From DATHRK01 sp035513295 (GTDB lineage: Bacteria > Gemmatimonadota > Gemmatimonadetes > Longimicrobiales > RSA9): a stretch of DNA of 40,318 bases. Position numbers and translations under genes: made by a program. The stretch covers positions 1 through 40,318 of the forward strand of contig DATKCH010000023.1 of NCBI GenBank assembly GCA_035513295.1. Reading direction: 5' to 3'. Positions 16,854-25,020 of this stretch are shown piece by piece. The number at the start of each line of letters is the position of its first letter. Positions within the stretch are counted from its first letter, which is position 1. Below the pieces are notes generated by a model. It was given only the letters and a program-made list of their open reading frames with translations, searched no databases and was not told the DNA's origin.

Positions 16854-16883
16854 TTGACACGCTCTCCGGGAGATTCGTAGCTT
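16854..16883 (+). promoter_or_regulatory. Sigma70-type promoter before the SH3-repeat protein
   Basis: Perfect TTGACA (16854-16859), an 18-base spacer and TAGCTT (16878-16883). Transcription would begin near 16890, which excludes the GTG at 16888 as a start for the downstream gene. Confidence 0.6.
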
Positions 16884-16911
16884 TCCCGTGAGGGGTGGGG
16901 ATCGGACCGGC

Positions 16912-18069
16912 GTGCGCGCCGAACGCGCGCCGGCGCGTCGTGAGGAGGAGGCCATTACAGCTCGATCGCATCCGCGGGCGCCGCGGCCGCCCACCCCGAC
17001 GTTCGGGCCCGTCCTTTCGGCGCTCCGGGCGTTTGCGCGGGCGCGGCCCGCGCGCGTCTCCCGCCGCGTCCACGCCGGGGGCCGGTGGTTGCTGGCCGGC
17101 TTGATCGCGTCCTCGCCCGCGCCCCGGGAAGGCGCCGCCCAGACGGTGGTCCAGCCGGCGGGTGAGAACCTCCGCGCCGCCCCTTCGGGCGAGATAATCG
17201 GCGTCGTAAGCGGCGACACGCGCGTCGCCGTCGTCGCGAGCGAGGGCCGCTGGCGCCAGGTCGACCTGGAGGGGTGGATCTGGGCGCTTTCGGTCGGCCC
17301 CACGGGGGCGGGGTCGCTTCAGGTGGACGCCGCCGGCGGCGAGAACCTCCGCGCCGAGCCGAACGGGAGGATCCTGGCCCGACTGGCCAGGGGAACCGTG
17401 CTGGAGGAGACCCAGCGCCGAGGGCGCTGGGTGCGCGTGCGCCGGCGGGCGTGGATGTGGGCTCCCTCGCTGCGAGACGCGCGGCCCCCGCCCGCGGCGG
17501 CGTCGCCACGGGACGCGTCGCCGTCGAACGAGGCGCCGCCGGAGGAGCCCGGCGCCGGACGCGCGCCCGCTCGCCTCGCGATTCCCGGGGACGGCGTCGT
17601 CATGCGCGTCCAGCCGGATTCCACCGAGGTCGCGACCCTGCGCGGCGGCGTCTCGGTGGAGGTCCTGGAGCGCCGCGGCGGGTGGGCTCGCGTCCGCGCC
17701 GAGGGGTGGATTCCGGTCGCCGACACCACCGCGGCCGAGGCCGAGGCGCCGCTCACGGGGGTGACCGTGATGGAACTCGGGGAGCACCCCGAGCGCTACC
17801 AGGGTAGGCGGCTCGCCTGGCCCGTGCAGTTCATCTCGCTGGAGCGGGCTGAGCGCATCCGGACCGAGTTCTACGAGGGCGAGCCGTTCCTGCTCGCGAG
17901 AGGGCCGGGGGAAGGCCGTCCGATCGTGTATCTCGCGGTACCGCCCGAGCTGCTCGCGCGGGTGGAGAGGTTGGAGCCGCTCGACCGCCTCGAGGTGGTG
18001 GGGCGCGTGCGAACGCCTCGGTCCCCGCTGACCGGCGCACCCGTCCTAGATCTGCAGGAGATTCGATGA
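16912..18069 (+). CDS. Secreted protein with SH3-like repeats and a C-terminal unknown domain
   Basis: About 385 residues. After a hydrophobic stretch (WLLAGLIASSPAP...GAAQ) that looks like a signal peptide, there are three SH3b-like repeats with the pattern GENLRAAP..G.I.GVVSGDTRV....GRWRQVDLEGWIWA: one near base 17160, one near 17338 and a more divergent one near 17590, separated by a Pro/Ala-rich linker. A C-terminal region of about 100 residues (GEHPERYQGRRLAWP...RLEVVGRVRTP) may be an OB-like fold. The start is uncertain: GTG 16912 is given; a strong GAGGAGGAG at 16942-16950 stands three bases before an in-frame ATT (16954). The stop overlaps the next ATG, so it is coupled to the metallopeptidase. 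Confidence 0.75.
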   Translation: MRAERAPARREEEAITARSHPRAPRPPTPTFGPVLSALRAFARARPARVSRRVHAGGRWLLAGLIASSPAPREGAAQTVVQPAGENLRAAPSGEIIGVVSGDTRVAVVASEGRWRQVDLEGWIWALSVGPTGAGSLQVDAAGGENLRAEPNGRILARLARGTVLEETQRRGRWVRVRRRAWMWAPSLRDARPPPAAASPRDASPSNEAPPEEPGAGRAPARLAIPGDGVVMRVQPDSTEVATLRGGVSVEVLERRGGWARVRAEGWIPVADTTAAEAEAPLTGVTVMELGEHPERYQGRRLAWPVQFISLERAERIRTEFYEGEPFLLARGPGEGRPIVYLAVPPELLARVERLEPLDRLEVVGRVRTPRSPLTGAPVLDLQEIR

Positions 18070-20270
18070 TGGGTTGTCACGCGAAGCGAGCGCGGGCATC
18101 CGCGCGGCCGAGCCTTTTCCTCGGCGTCGCGGCGGCGGGGCTGATGGCGGCGTGCTCGTCGGACGACGGAATGGACCCGGAGGACCCGGTCCTGGCGTTG
18201 ACCGTCGTGTCCGGCGACCAGGTCGCGGCGACCGGCCAGATCGCCCCCAAACCCCTCGCGGTGCGCGTCACCGACGCCGGCGACGGCGAGCCGGTCGAGG
18301 ACGCCACGGTTACCTGGACGGTGGTGGAGGGAGGCGGGGCCCGTGCCATCCCCGCGACGTCAACCTCCGATTCCCTGGGCGTCGCGAGCACGCTGCTCGA
18401 GGTCGGAACGCAGGCCGGAGACTACGTCGTGCGGGCTTCCACCGCGGGCGCCATGGATGACGCCACGATCACCGTACGCGCGTTCTCCTCCGCGCCCGTG
18501 CTGACGTCGCTCAGCCCGTCGGCGGCGGCGTCCGGCGAGACCGTGACCATCGCGGGGACCGGATTCAGCGACCGCGCCGAGGACAACGCGGTGTTCTTCG
18601 GGCCGAGCCGCGCGCTCGTGCAGTCGGCGACGCCCACGCAGCTGGTCGTGATCGTACCGCCGTGCATGGCCACCGCGACGGTCGACGTCACGGCGCGCCT
18701 GGGCCCGCTGGTGAGCAACGCGCTGTCCGCCTCGATCACGGGCGATCCGCAGGCGGCGCTCCAGCTGGCGCTGGGCGAATCGCGCCTGTTGACCTCGGCG
18801 GCGGCGCTCGACTGTCTCGCGCTGCCCGGGGACGGCGGCGAGGAGTTCCTCGTCGTGGTCCAGAACCAGGACATAGACCCGCTCGACGCCATGGCCTTCC
18901 GTCTCGCGGGCCAGCTGGAGGCGCCTCCGACGACCCTGACCGCGCCCTTCACGCTGGTTGCGGCGTCGCGCGCCATCGCCGCGGCGGAGGACGAGCCCGC
19001 GCAGGATCGGTTCGAGCGGCGCTTGCGGGCGCTCGAGCACACCCTGACCCGGGGCGCTGCTCCGGCCGCTCGGCCCGCGCTGCCGCAGGGCGCCGCGGCG
19101 TCCGTGCTTCCCGCGCCGGGGGCCGCGGACGACTTCCAGGTTTTCGACGGCGACGGTTTCACGACGGTGACCGCGGAGGTCGTGTTCACCAGCACCCGGG
19201 CGCTCATCTACGAGGACCTGAACGCGCCCGCGGGCGGGTTCAGCGCCGCCGACTACGCGGCGTTCGCGGCGGAGTTCGACGACCCGATCTACGACACCGA
19301 CGTGGACGTGTTCGGGGCGCCGTCCGACATCGACGGCAACGGCCGTGTCATCATCCTGTTCACGCCGGTCGTGAACCAGCTCACTCCGCCCAATTCGGAC
19401 GGATTCGTGGCCGGGTTCTTCTTCGGGCTCGACCTGACCAGCTTCGCGGGCAGCAACGAGGCGGAGATCTTCTACTCGGTCGTGCCGGACCCGACGGGCC
19501 AGTTCGGCGACGCGCGCTCTCGCGAGCGCATTCTCGAAGTCGTGCCGCCCGTCCTGGCGCACGAGTTCCAGCACATGATCCACTTCAACCAGCGCCGACT
19601 CATTCGTGGCGGTGGATCGGAGGCCCTGTGGCTGTCGGAGGGACTCGCGCACGTGGCCGAGTCCCTGGTGGCCGACGTGTTCCGCTCGCGCGGGAACGTC
19701 GACCGCGCCTTCGACTACGAAAGCGCGAACCTGGCGCGCGCGCTCCGCTACCTTCGGGACCCGGAGGACGTCCGGCTGGTGGTCGCCTTCGGGGACGGAA
19801 CGCTGGCCGAGCGCGGCGCCGGGTGGATGTTCGTTCAGTACCTGCGCGGCCACTTCGGCGGAGCCACGGTGCTGGGCAACCTGACGCGCACGACCGCCAC
19901 CGGCGTCGCCAACGTGACCTCGACCACCGGGGACACCTGGTCGCGGCTGCTGTCGGGCTGGCTGGCGGCGAACTACGCCGACAACGCCCCCGAGCTCCCG
20001 TCCGGCCCCACCGACCCGCGCGATTCGTACCCCAACATGAACCTGCGCGCGGACTTCCAGGCGCTCGGACTGTCGTATCCGCTGTCGCCGTTCGAATTCG
20101 CGTTCTCGGACTTCATCCTGACCGGCGAATTGCCGTCGTCGGCGGGCAGATACGTGCGCTTCGACGCCGGCTCGGGCTCGCAGGAGTTGCGCATGCGCCT
20201 GACGGGCGACGAGGGCGAGCCCTTCGAAGCGGGTTCGTTGCCCGCCATTTCGGTGCTCAGGCTCCGGTAG
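18066..20270 (+). CDS. Lipoprotein zinc metallopeptidase with Ig-like and IPT/TIG domains
   Basis: Secreted lipoprotein of 734 residues. The signal ends in the lipobox GLMAAC with C30 as the lipidation site. Residues about 40-140 resemble a bacterial Ig-like (Big_1-type) domain, and about 142-225 an IPT/TIG domain (VLTSLSPSAAASGETVTIAGTGF). The catalytic part has HEFQH at 499-503 (AHEFQHMIHF), with the third ligand probably E525 (WLSEGLAHVAE), as in M30/hyicolysin-like gluzincins; DIDGNGRVIILFTP upstream also fits that family. It is coupled by ATGA overlap to the SH3 protein and its end overlaps the convergent EamA gene by 14 bases. It probably acts on surface or extracellular proteins; the substrate is unknown. 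Confidence 0.85.
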   Translation: MMGCHAKRARASARPSLFLGVAAAGLMAACSSDDGMDPEDPVLALTVVSGDQVAATGQIAPKPLAVRVTDAGDGEPVEDATVTWTVVEGGGARAIPATSTSDSLGVASTLLEVGTQAGDYVVRASTAGAMDDATITVRAFSSAPVLTSLSPSAAASGETVTIAGTGFSDRAEDNAVFFGPSRALVQSATPTQLVVIVPPCMATATVDVTARLGPLVSNALSASITGDPQAALQLALGESRLLTSAAALDCLALPGDGGEEFLVVVQNQDIDPLDAMAFRLAGQLEAPPTTLTAPFTLVAASRAIAAAEDEPAQDRFERRLRALEHTLTRGAAPAARPALPQGAAASVLPAPGAADDFQVFDGDGFTTVTAEVVFTSTRALIYEDLNAPAGGFSAADYAAFAAEFDDPIYDTDVDVFGAPSDIDGNGRVIILFTPVVNQLTPPNSDGFVAGFFFGLDLTSFAGSNEAEIFYSVVPDPTGQFGDARSRERILEVVPPVLAHEFQHMIHFNQRRLIRGGGSEALWLSEGLAHVAESLVADVFRSRGNVDRAFDYESANLARALRYLRDPEDVRLVVAFGDGTLAERGAGWMFVQYLRGHFGGATVLGNLTRTTATGVANVTSTTGDTWSRLLSGWLAANYADNAPELPSGPTDPRDSYPNMNLRADFQALGLSYPLSPFEFAFSDFILTGELPSSAGRYVRFDAGSGSQELRMRLTGDEGEPFEAGSLPAISVLRLR

Positions 20271-21174
20271 CGACCGGGGCGGCTCCGGGTCGCCTGCGCG
20301 CCAGCGCGACCCCGAGGACGGTCAGCCCCGCGCCCAGGAGCTGCACGGGCGCGGGACGCTCGCCCAACCAGACCCACGCGACCGCGATGGCCATGACCGG
20401 CACGAGGTTGCCGTACGCCGCGGTGCGGGCGCCGCCGAGCGCGCGCACGCCGCGGTACCAGAGCACGTAGGCGACGGCGATGCTGAGGATCCCGGCGTAC
20501 GCGATCGCCGCCCACGCCGCCGGACCGATGCTCGCGACGCCGATCCGGCGAAGCTCGCCCAGGCCGAACCACGGCAGGACGATCGCGCCGACCCACATGG
20601 TCCACACTGTCACTGGCAGGGCGCCGTAGCGACGCACGAGCGGGATGGAGAGCACGGTGTAGAGCCCCCAGGTGAACGCCGCGCCGAGCGTGAGCAGGTC
20701 GCCGGTGAGCGTTTCGCCGCCCACCCCGCCGGCCGCGCCCGCCAACACCACGAGGCTCACCCCCGCGAGGGTCAGGAAGATCCCTCCCCAGGCGCGGGCG
20801 TCCACGCGCTCGCCGGCGAGCGGCACGGCCAGGGCGGCCGTCCATACCGGGGCGGTCGCCATGAGCACGCCCGAATGCGCGGCCAGGGTCCGGTCCAGCC
20901 CCTCGATGAAGAGCAGCTGGTAGGCGACGTTGCCGAGCACGCCCAGCCCGATCACCGCCGCGACGTCCTTGCCTTCGGGCCGCCGCCGCGCGCCGAGGGC
21001 GCTCAGGAAGACCGCGGCCGCCGCGCCAGCCAGCGGGTAGCGCAGCGCGTTGAAGGCCAGCGGCGGAACGGTCTCGAGCGCCGATTTCGACACCGAGAAG
21101 TTGACCGCCCAGATCACCGCGGTCAGGACGAGCCCCGCCTCGGGAGAACGCAGGTGCGTCGTGGGGAGCCGCAT
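20257..21174 (-). CDS. EamA/DMT-family transporter
   Basis: Inner-membrane protein of 305 residues with ten predicted transmembrane helices in two EamA repeats. The first starts AGLVLTAVIWAVNFSVSKSAL and includes LLFIEGLDRTLAAHSGVLMATAPVW; the second starts LTLGAAFTWGLYTVLS and ends with GNLVPVMAIAVAWVWLGERP. This is the drug/metabolite exporter superfamily; the substrate cannot be predicted. The start is ATG 21174, preceded by GGAGTGGAGG on the minus strand; the longer open frame upstream is not supported. It converges on and overlaps the metallopeptidase gene by 14 bases. Confidence 0.93.
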   Translation of the reverse strand: MRLPTTHLRSPEAGLVLTAVIWAVNFSVSKSALETVPPLAFNALRYPLAGAAAAVFLSALGARRRPEGKDVAAVIGLGVLGNVAYQLLFIEGLDRTLAAHSGVLMATAPVWTAALAVPLAGERVDARAWGGIFLTLAGVSLVVLAGAAGGVGGETLTGDLLTLGAAFTWGLYTVLSIPLVRRYGALPVTVWTMWVGAIVLPWFGLGELRRIGVASIGPAAWAAIAYAGILSIAVAYVLWYRGVRALGGARTAAYGNLVPVMAIAVAWVWLGERPAPVQLLGAGLTVLGVALARRRPGAAPVATGA

Positions 21175-21290
21175 GCCTCCACTCCTGCCTGGGGTCCGCC
21201 ACCGGTTGCGGCCGTCCGCGTCGGCGCGGAAACTGGCAGGACCGGACGCGCGCGGACAGCCCGTGCGGATCCCCCTTGAGGAAAGCGAGC

Positions 21291-21530
21291 ATGAGGACGT
21301 TCGAAGACGCCTCCGGCGCCGCCTGGACGGCGACGGTGCGCGAAGAGAAAACCCCGCGCCACCACGGTCGCTGGTACCTGGTGTTCGAGTCCGAGGACGG
21401 CGCGGTCCTGCCCATGGGCGAGGTGCGCTGGCAGACGCGCGCGTCCGCCGAGCGCACGATCCGGACGATGAGCGCCGCCGAGCTGCGCCGCCGCGTCGCC
21501 AGCCTCCTCGACCGCACCGCGTCCCCGTGA
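21291..21530 (+). CDS. Small conserved-looking hypothetical protein
   Basis: A 79-residue soluble protein with no signal or membrane segment. It begins MRTFEDASGAAWTATVREE and continues with GRWYLVFESEDGAVLP and a helical end rich in Arg/Ala/Glu (AELRRRVASLL). I do not recognise a named family. The start is ATG 21291 because GAGGA lies eight bases upstream; an in-frame TTG at 21276 has none. Its stop overlaps the GTG of the NlpC/P60 gene (GTGA), so both are translated together; a role linked to that hydrolase is possible but unproven. Confidence 0.7.
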   Translation: MRTFEDASGAAWTATVREEKTPRHHGRWYLVFESEDGAVLPMGEVRWQTRASAERTIRTMSAAELRRRVASLLDRTASP

Positions 21531-22549
21531 GCGACCTCGCCCGGCTGCTGGAGGAAGTGGGCCGCGAATACGCTCCCGATTCGCGGACATCCGTCTTCGA
21601 GGTCAGCGTCCAGGGCGAGGCGCTCGTCGGCTGCACGACCGCCGGGGAGGGAATCGCGCACCTGCTGAGGCTCGCGGCGGAACGGGGAGTGCCGCTGCGC
21701 GATGAGGTCGTGCGCCTGCCCGATCCCATGCTCAGCGGCCGGCGCTGGGCCCTCGTGTCCTCGCCCTACGGCCCCGTCCACGCGGCGCCCGAGGTGACGT
21801 CGACGCAGGTGAGCCAGTACGTGCTGGGAGCGCGGGTGGACATCCTCACGATGCGCGACGGATGGCTGCGCGTGCGCGGCGAGGACGCCTACATCGGCTG
21901 GATGCACCCGGGCTATCTGGAGGTCGGAGAGGAGGACTGGGCGTGTGAGTGGGAGACGGGCTCTGCCGGCGAGTCGCTGGTGTCACTGGACGCAGAGCTC
22001 CACGACGAGGCGGGCCGGACCATTGCCCGGCTCCCCTGGGGGGCCAGGGTCATCCGCGACCAGCCGCGCTCGATCCGCCTGCCGGACGGGCGTCGGGGGG
22101 TGCTGGGCTCCGGAGAGCTCGTGCCGCTGGCCCGGCGCGCGGACCGCTTTCCGGCGCGCGGCGACAGCGTGGTCCGCAGCGCGCGCGAATGGCTTGGCGT
22201 TCCCTATCTGTGGGGCGGCGTCACCCAGGCTGGCGTGGACTGCTCGGGCCTGGTGCAGTCCGTGATGTGGATGCACGGCATCGCGCTGCCCCGGGATGCG
22301 GACCTGCAAGCGCGCGTGGGGACCGGGATAGAGACGGATCCCGCGGGGTTCCTCCAGGGGGACCTCGCGTTCTTCGCGGACGACGGAAAGGAGATCACGC
22401 ACGTGGCGCTGGCGACGGGCGACGGCGCGGTGATCCACAGCGCGCTCGCGAACGGAGAGGTGGCGGTTGACGATCTGAGAGGGAGCACGGAGCTGGAACG
22501 GAGGCTTGCGACCCGCCTGGTGGCCGCGCGGAGGGTCCTGGCCGAATAG
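21527..22549 (+). CDS. NlpC/P60-family cysteine peptidase with SH3 domains
   Basis: Predicted gamma-D-glutamyl-diamino acid endopeptidase of 340 residues acting on peptidoglycan peptides. An N-terminal region of about 80 residues is followed by SH3-like segments (SSPYGPVHAAPEVTSTQVSQ, then ILTMRDGWLRVRGEDAYIGWMHPGYL, and a second one around ARLPWGARV). The catalytic domain has C239 (GVPYLWGG...VDCSGLVQ), H292 (ITHVALATG) and H304 (AVIHSA), the expected Cys-His-His triad. No signal peptide is visible at the N-terminus, so it may act on imported muropeptides like DppVI/YkfC enzymes. The GTG start at 21527 overlaps the upstream stop. Confidence 0.93.
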   Translation: MSDLARLLEEVGREYAPDSRTSVFEVSVQGEALVGCTTAGEGIAHLLRLAAERGVPLRDEVVRLPDPMLSGRRWALVSSPYGPVHAAPEVTSTQVSQYVLGARVDILTMRDGWLRVRGEDAYIGWMHPGYLEVGEEDWACEWETGSAGESLVSLDAELHDEAGRTIARLPWGARVIRDQPRSIRLPDGRRGVLGSGELVPLARRADRFPARGDSVVRSAREWLGVPYLWGGVTQAGVDCSGLVQSVMWMHGIALPRDADLQARVGTGIETDPAGFLQGDLAFFADDGKEITHVALATGDGAVIHSALANGEVAVDDLRGSTELERRLATRLVAARRVLAE

Positions 22550-22592
22550 CCTGTCCTGTCGGCGACCGCCGCGCCGCCGAAATCTGGCTCCC

Positions 22593-24395
22593 CTACGGCA
22601 GCGCCAGCTCCTCGCCGGGCATCAACCTGCGGTCCCTGACGCCGGGATTGACCCGCCGCAGGTCGCTTACCGTCACGCCGTGGGAGCGCGCGATTCCCTC
22701 GAGCGTGTCGCCCTTCCGGATCGTGTAGGCGCCGTCGCTTCCTCCCGCGGTCGCGCCCGTCGGCCCGCTACTCCCCGCGCCGTTCTGCCCGGCGGCGGCC
22801 CCCGCGTCCGCAAGCAGGATCTCGCCCGCCGGAGCCCGCCGGAAGCTCGCCAGGCGCGCTCCGAGCGCGTCCTCCACGCGCTTGGCGGTCCACGTGGAGG
22901 GTACGCCGTTGGCCACGATGCTGAATCCCAGCAACTCTCCGTTGGCCGCCCGGACGTAGCCCGAAAGCGCCGACACCCGTTCGATCGTCCCGGTCTTGGC
23001 CCACAGGCGACCCTGCGCGGAGGTCTTCGCCATGCGGCGCAGCCCGCGCGTATTTCCGGCCTCCGGCAGCGTGCCCAGGAACGCCTGGCCGCTCGGCGTC
23101 CCGGCCATCGCCGCCAGCAGCGAGACGATCGTGGCGGGCTCCACGCGGTTGTCGGCGGACAGACCGGAGCCGTCGCGCATGCGCAGCCCCGAGAGCTCGA
23201 CGCCGGCGTTCGCGAGCTGCGCGACCGCCGCCCGCGTGCCGGCCTCCAGCGTGCCCACCCCGGTCTCGACGCGGCCGAGCGTGCGCAGCACCTGCTCGGC
23301 GTAGAGGTTGTGGCTGCGTTGATTCACGACGTTCAGCACCTCGAGCAGCGGCGGCGACCGGTGCGCGGCGAGCAGCGTCGTGCGCTGCGAGTCCAACCCC
23401 GGGGCGCGGCCGGCCCGGCCCGTGAGGGGTGAGGCGTCCGCTTTATCGACCACCTGGATGCCACCCAGGACGCGGATCCCGCGCTCCGCGAGGGCGTCAC
23501 GAAGCGTCGCGGCGGAGTAGCGCGCCGGGCTCGCCACCGCCACCTGCCGCCACACGTCCCGGTTTCCGGCCGCGATCTGGCCCGAAACCATGATCGGCCC
23601 GTCGTAGGCGGCGCGGCGAATGACCAGGCGCGTCCGGCCGCCGGCGACGGTCCGCGCCGTGTTGACCAGGGCGATGCCCCGTCCGCCGGCGGGGAAGAAC
23701 TCGATGCGCGGCCGGTGACCGGCGGCTTCTCCGGGCAGGATGCGCAGCGACACCGCATTGTCGTTGAACGAAAGCGCCCCGGGGAGCGCCGCGTAGGCGT
23801 CCGAGCGGTAGCTGTCCTGCCAGCCGAGGGACAACCCGACCGGCCCGAAATAACTCGCGTCCGCGACCAGGCCGCCGGTGACCTCGGTCACGCCCCTGCG
23901 CGCCAGCGAGTCCGCGAACGACAGCCAGACCTCGTTGGCGCTGTCGTGAAAACGCTCCGACAACGTGGGATCCCCCGTGCCGTAGAGGACGAGATCGCCG
24001 TCGAGGCGTCCGTCGCGGATCGGCCCATCGGCCAGCAGGTAGGTCCCGAACCGGAAGTCCGGGCCGAGCGACTGCAGGGCGGCCGCCGTCGTGAAGAGCT
24101 TGAGGTTCGATGCGGGAACGAAGGATTCGTATTCGTTGAGCGCAAACAACGTGTCGCCGCGGTCGAGCGACACTACCAGCACTCCCCAGCGGTCCGTGCT
24201 CCCGCCGCCACGCGCAACGATTGCGAGCAATTCCGCACGAAAGTTCCGGAGCGCGGCCTCCGACGCGGCGATCTGCGTCGAGTCGGAGCCGGATTCCGCC
24301 TCCGCCGGATGCGCTGATGCGGCCGCCCCCCCGGCGTAAATCGCCGCGGCGGCGATGCTTGTGGACACCGCCATCCTGATTCTGCGCATCCTCAT
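22593..24395 (-). CDS. dacB: D-alanyl-D-alanine carboxypeptidase/endopeptidase (PBP4 type) with C-terminal LysM
   Basis: Periplasmic penicillin-binding protein of 600 residues. A signal peptide (MAVSTSIAAAAIYAGGAAASA) is followed by the S13 peptidase domain with all three motifs: SxxK at S96-K99 (ASNLKLFTTAAALQ), SxN in NQRSHNLYAE and KTG in LWAKTGTIERV. YGTGDPTLS and DNAVSLRI are typical of this family. After an Ala/Gly-rich linker, the last 45 residues are a LysM domain (YTIRKGDTLEGIARSHGVTV...NPG), which would bind peptidoglycan and is unusual for PBP4. The start is ATG 24395 with GGAAAGGG upstream; ATG 24389 and others nearby are possible. It is divergent from acpS. Confidence 0.95.
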   Translation of the reverse strand: MRMRRIRMAVSTSIAAAAIYAGGAAASAHPAEAESGSDSTQIAASEAALRNFRAELLAIVARGGGSTDRWGVLVVSLDRGDTLFALNEYESFVPASNLKLFTTAAALQSLGPDFRFGTYLLADGPIRDGRLDGDLVLYGTGDPTLSERFHDSANEVWLSFADSLARRGVTEVTGGLVADASYFGPVGLSLGWQDSYRSDAYAALPGALSFNDNAVSLRILPGEAAGHRPRIEFFPAGGRGIALVNTARTVAGGRTRLVIRRAAYDGPIMVSGQIAAGNRDVWRQVAVASPARYSAATLRDALAERGIRVLGGIQVVDKADASPLTGRAGRAPGLDSQRTTLLAAHRSPPLLEVLNVVNQRSHNLYAEQVLRTLGRVETGVGTLEAGTRAAVAQLANAGVELSGLRMRDGSGLSADNRVEPATIVSLLAAMAGTPSGQAFLGTLPEAGNTRGLRRMAKTSAQGRLWAKTGTIERVSALSGYVRAANGELLGFSIVANGVPSTWTAKRVEDALGARLASFRRAPAGEILLADAGAAAGQNGAGSSGPTGATAGGSDGAYTIRKGDTLEGIARSHGVTVSDLRRVNPGVRDRRLMPGEELALP

Positions 24396-24416
24396 GGACC
24401 CTTTCCGGCGTTCGTT

Positions 24417-24434
24417 CTCCCCCATACTGGGGAG
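24417..24434. repeat. Inverted repeat in the dacB/acpS divergent region
   Basis: CTCCCC (24417-24422) and GGGGAG (24429-24434) with the loop CATACT. It stands 22 bases upstream of the dacB start and might be an operator or a leader hairpin; no protein is known to bind it. Confidence 0.35.
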
Positions 24435-24491
24435 CAAGACGCAGACCAGCCAGCGTTCCCCCCCGGCGCGGGACCGGCTTACCTTTCCAGG

Positions 24492-24911
24492 ATGATCCTG
24501 GGCATCGGCATCGATCTCGTATCCGTACCGCGCGTGCAACTCCTGCGCGAGCGCCGCGGTATGCGCGGCCTCGAGCGGTTGCTCACGCCCCGCGAGCTGG
24601 GCCACTGTCTCGCCCAGGCCGCGGCGGGGCCATCGCTGGCGGCTCGCGTCGCGGCCAAGGAAGCCTACTACAAGGCGATCGGGACCGGCGTCGGCCGCCA
24701 CGGAGGCTGGCGCGACGTCGAAGTGGCCCGCAGAGAGAACGGACGACCACTCCTGATCCTGCACGGCGCGGCGGCGCGGCACGCCCGCGAGCGCGGCGTC
24801 CAGCGCGTGCACCTGGCGATCACGCACGCTGGCGACATGGCCGCGGCCACCGTGACCCTGGAAGGGGTCGAACCGTCCGAAAGCCCCCTCGAGCCCGAAC
24901 CCGGGCCATAG
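24492..24911 (+). CDS. acpS: Holo-[acyl-carrier-protein] synthase
   Basis: Transfers 4'-phosphopantetheine from CoA to apo-ACP, needed for fatty-acid synthesis. The 139-residue protein has the N-terminal Mg-binding motif GIGIDLVSVPR, then RVAAKEAYYKAIGTG and a C-terminal ITHAGDMAAATV, the usual AcpS order; it is slightly longer than average at the C-terminus (Glu/Pro-rich tail). The start ATG 24492 follows CCAGG with a 4-base gap. A TACCTT at 24481-24486 resembles a -10 element but no matching -35 is clear. Confidence 0.94.
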   Translation: MILGIGIDLVSVPRVQLLRERRGMRGLERLLTPRELGHCLAQAAAGPSLAARVAAKEAYYKAIGTGVGRHGGWRDVEVARRENGRPLLILHGAAARHARERGVQRVHLAITHAGDMAAATVTLEGVEPSESPLEPEPGP

Positions 24912-24952
24912 GCGCCGCCACGCGCGTGTTCACGTGCTCGACGGGGCGCGCG

Positions 24953-24968
24953 TGGCACCGGTCCTGCA
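24953..24968 (+). promoter_or_regulatory. Candidate sigma-54 (RpoN) promoter before the ANTAR regulator
   Basis: TGGCACCGGTCCTGCA matches the -24/-12 consensus TGGCACGnnnnTTGCA at all but two positions, with GG and GC at the right spacing. Transcription would start near 24979, leaving about 42 bases before the ATG at 25021. Confidence 0.4.
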
Positions 24969-25020
24969 TCTGATACCCCGGTTACAACCGAGCGGCGCGA
25001 AGGCGTCATGGGAGATACCG

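Noticed and set aside
18360..19853. 497-residue antisense frame in the metallopeptidase gene
   Set aside because: Arg/Glu/Val-rich mirror of the coding strand with no recognisable motif; sense frame has lipobox, TIG and HEFQH.
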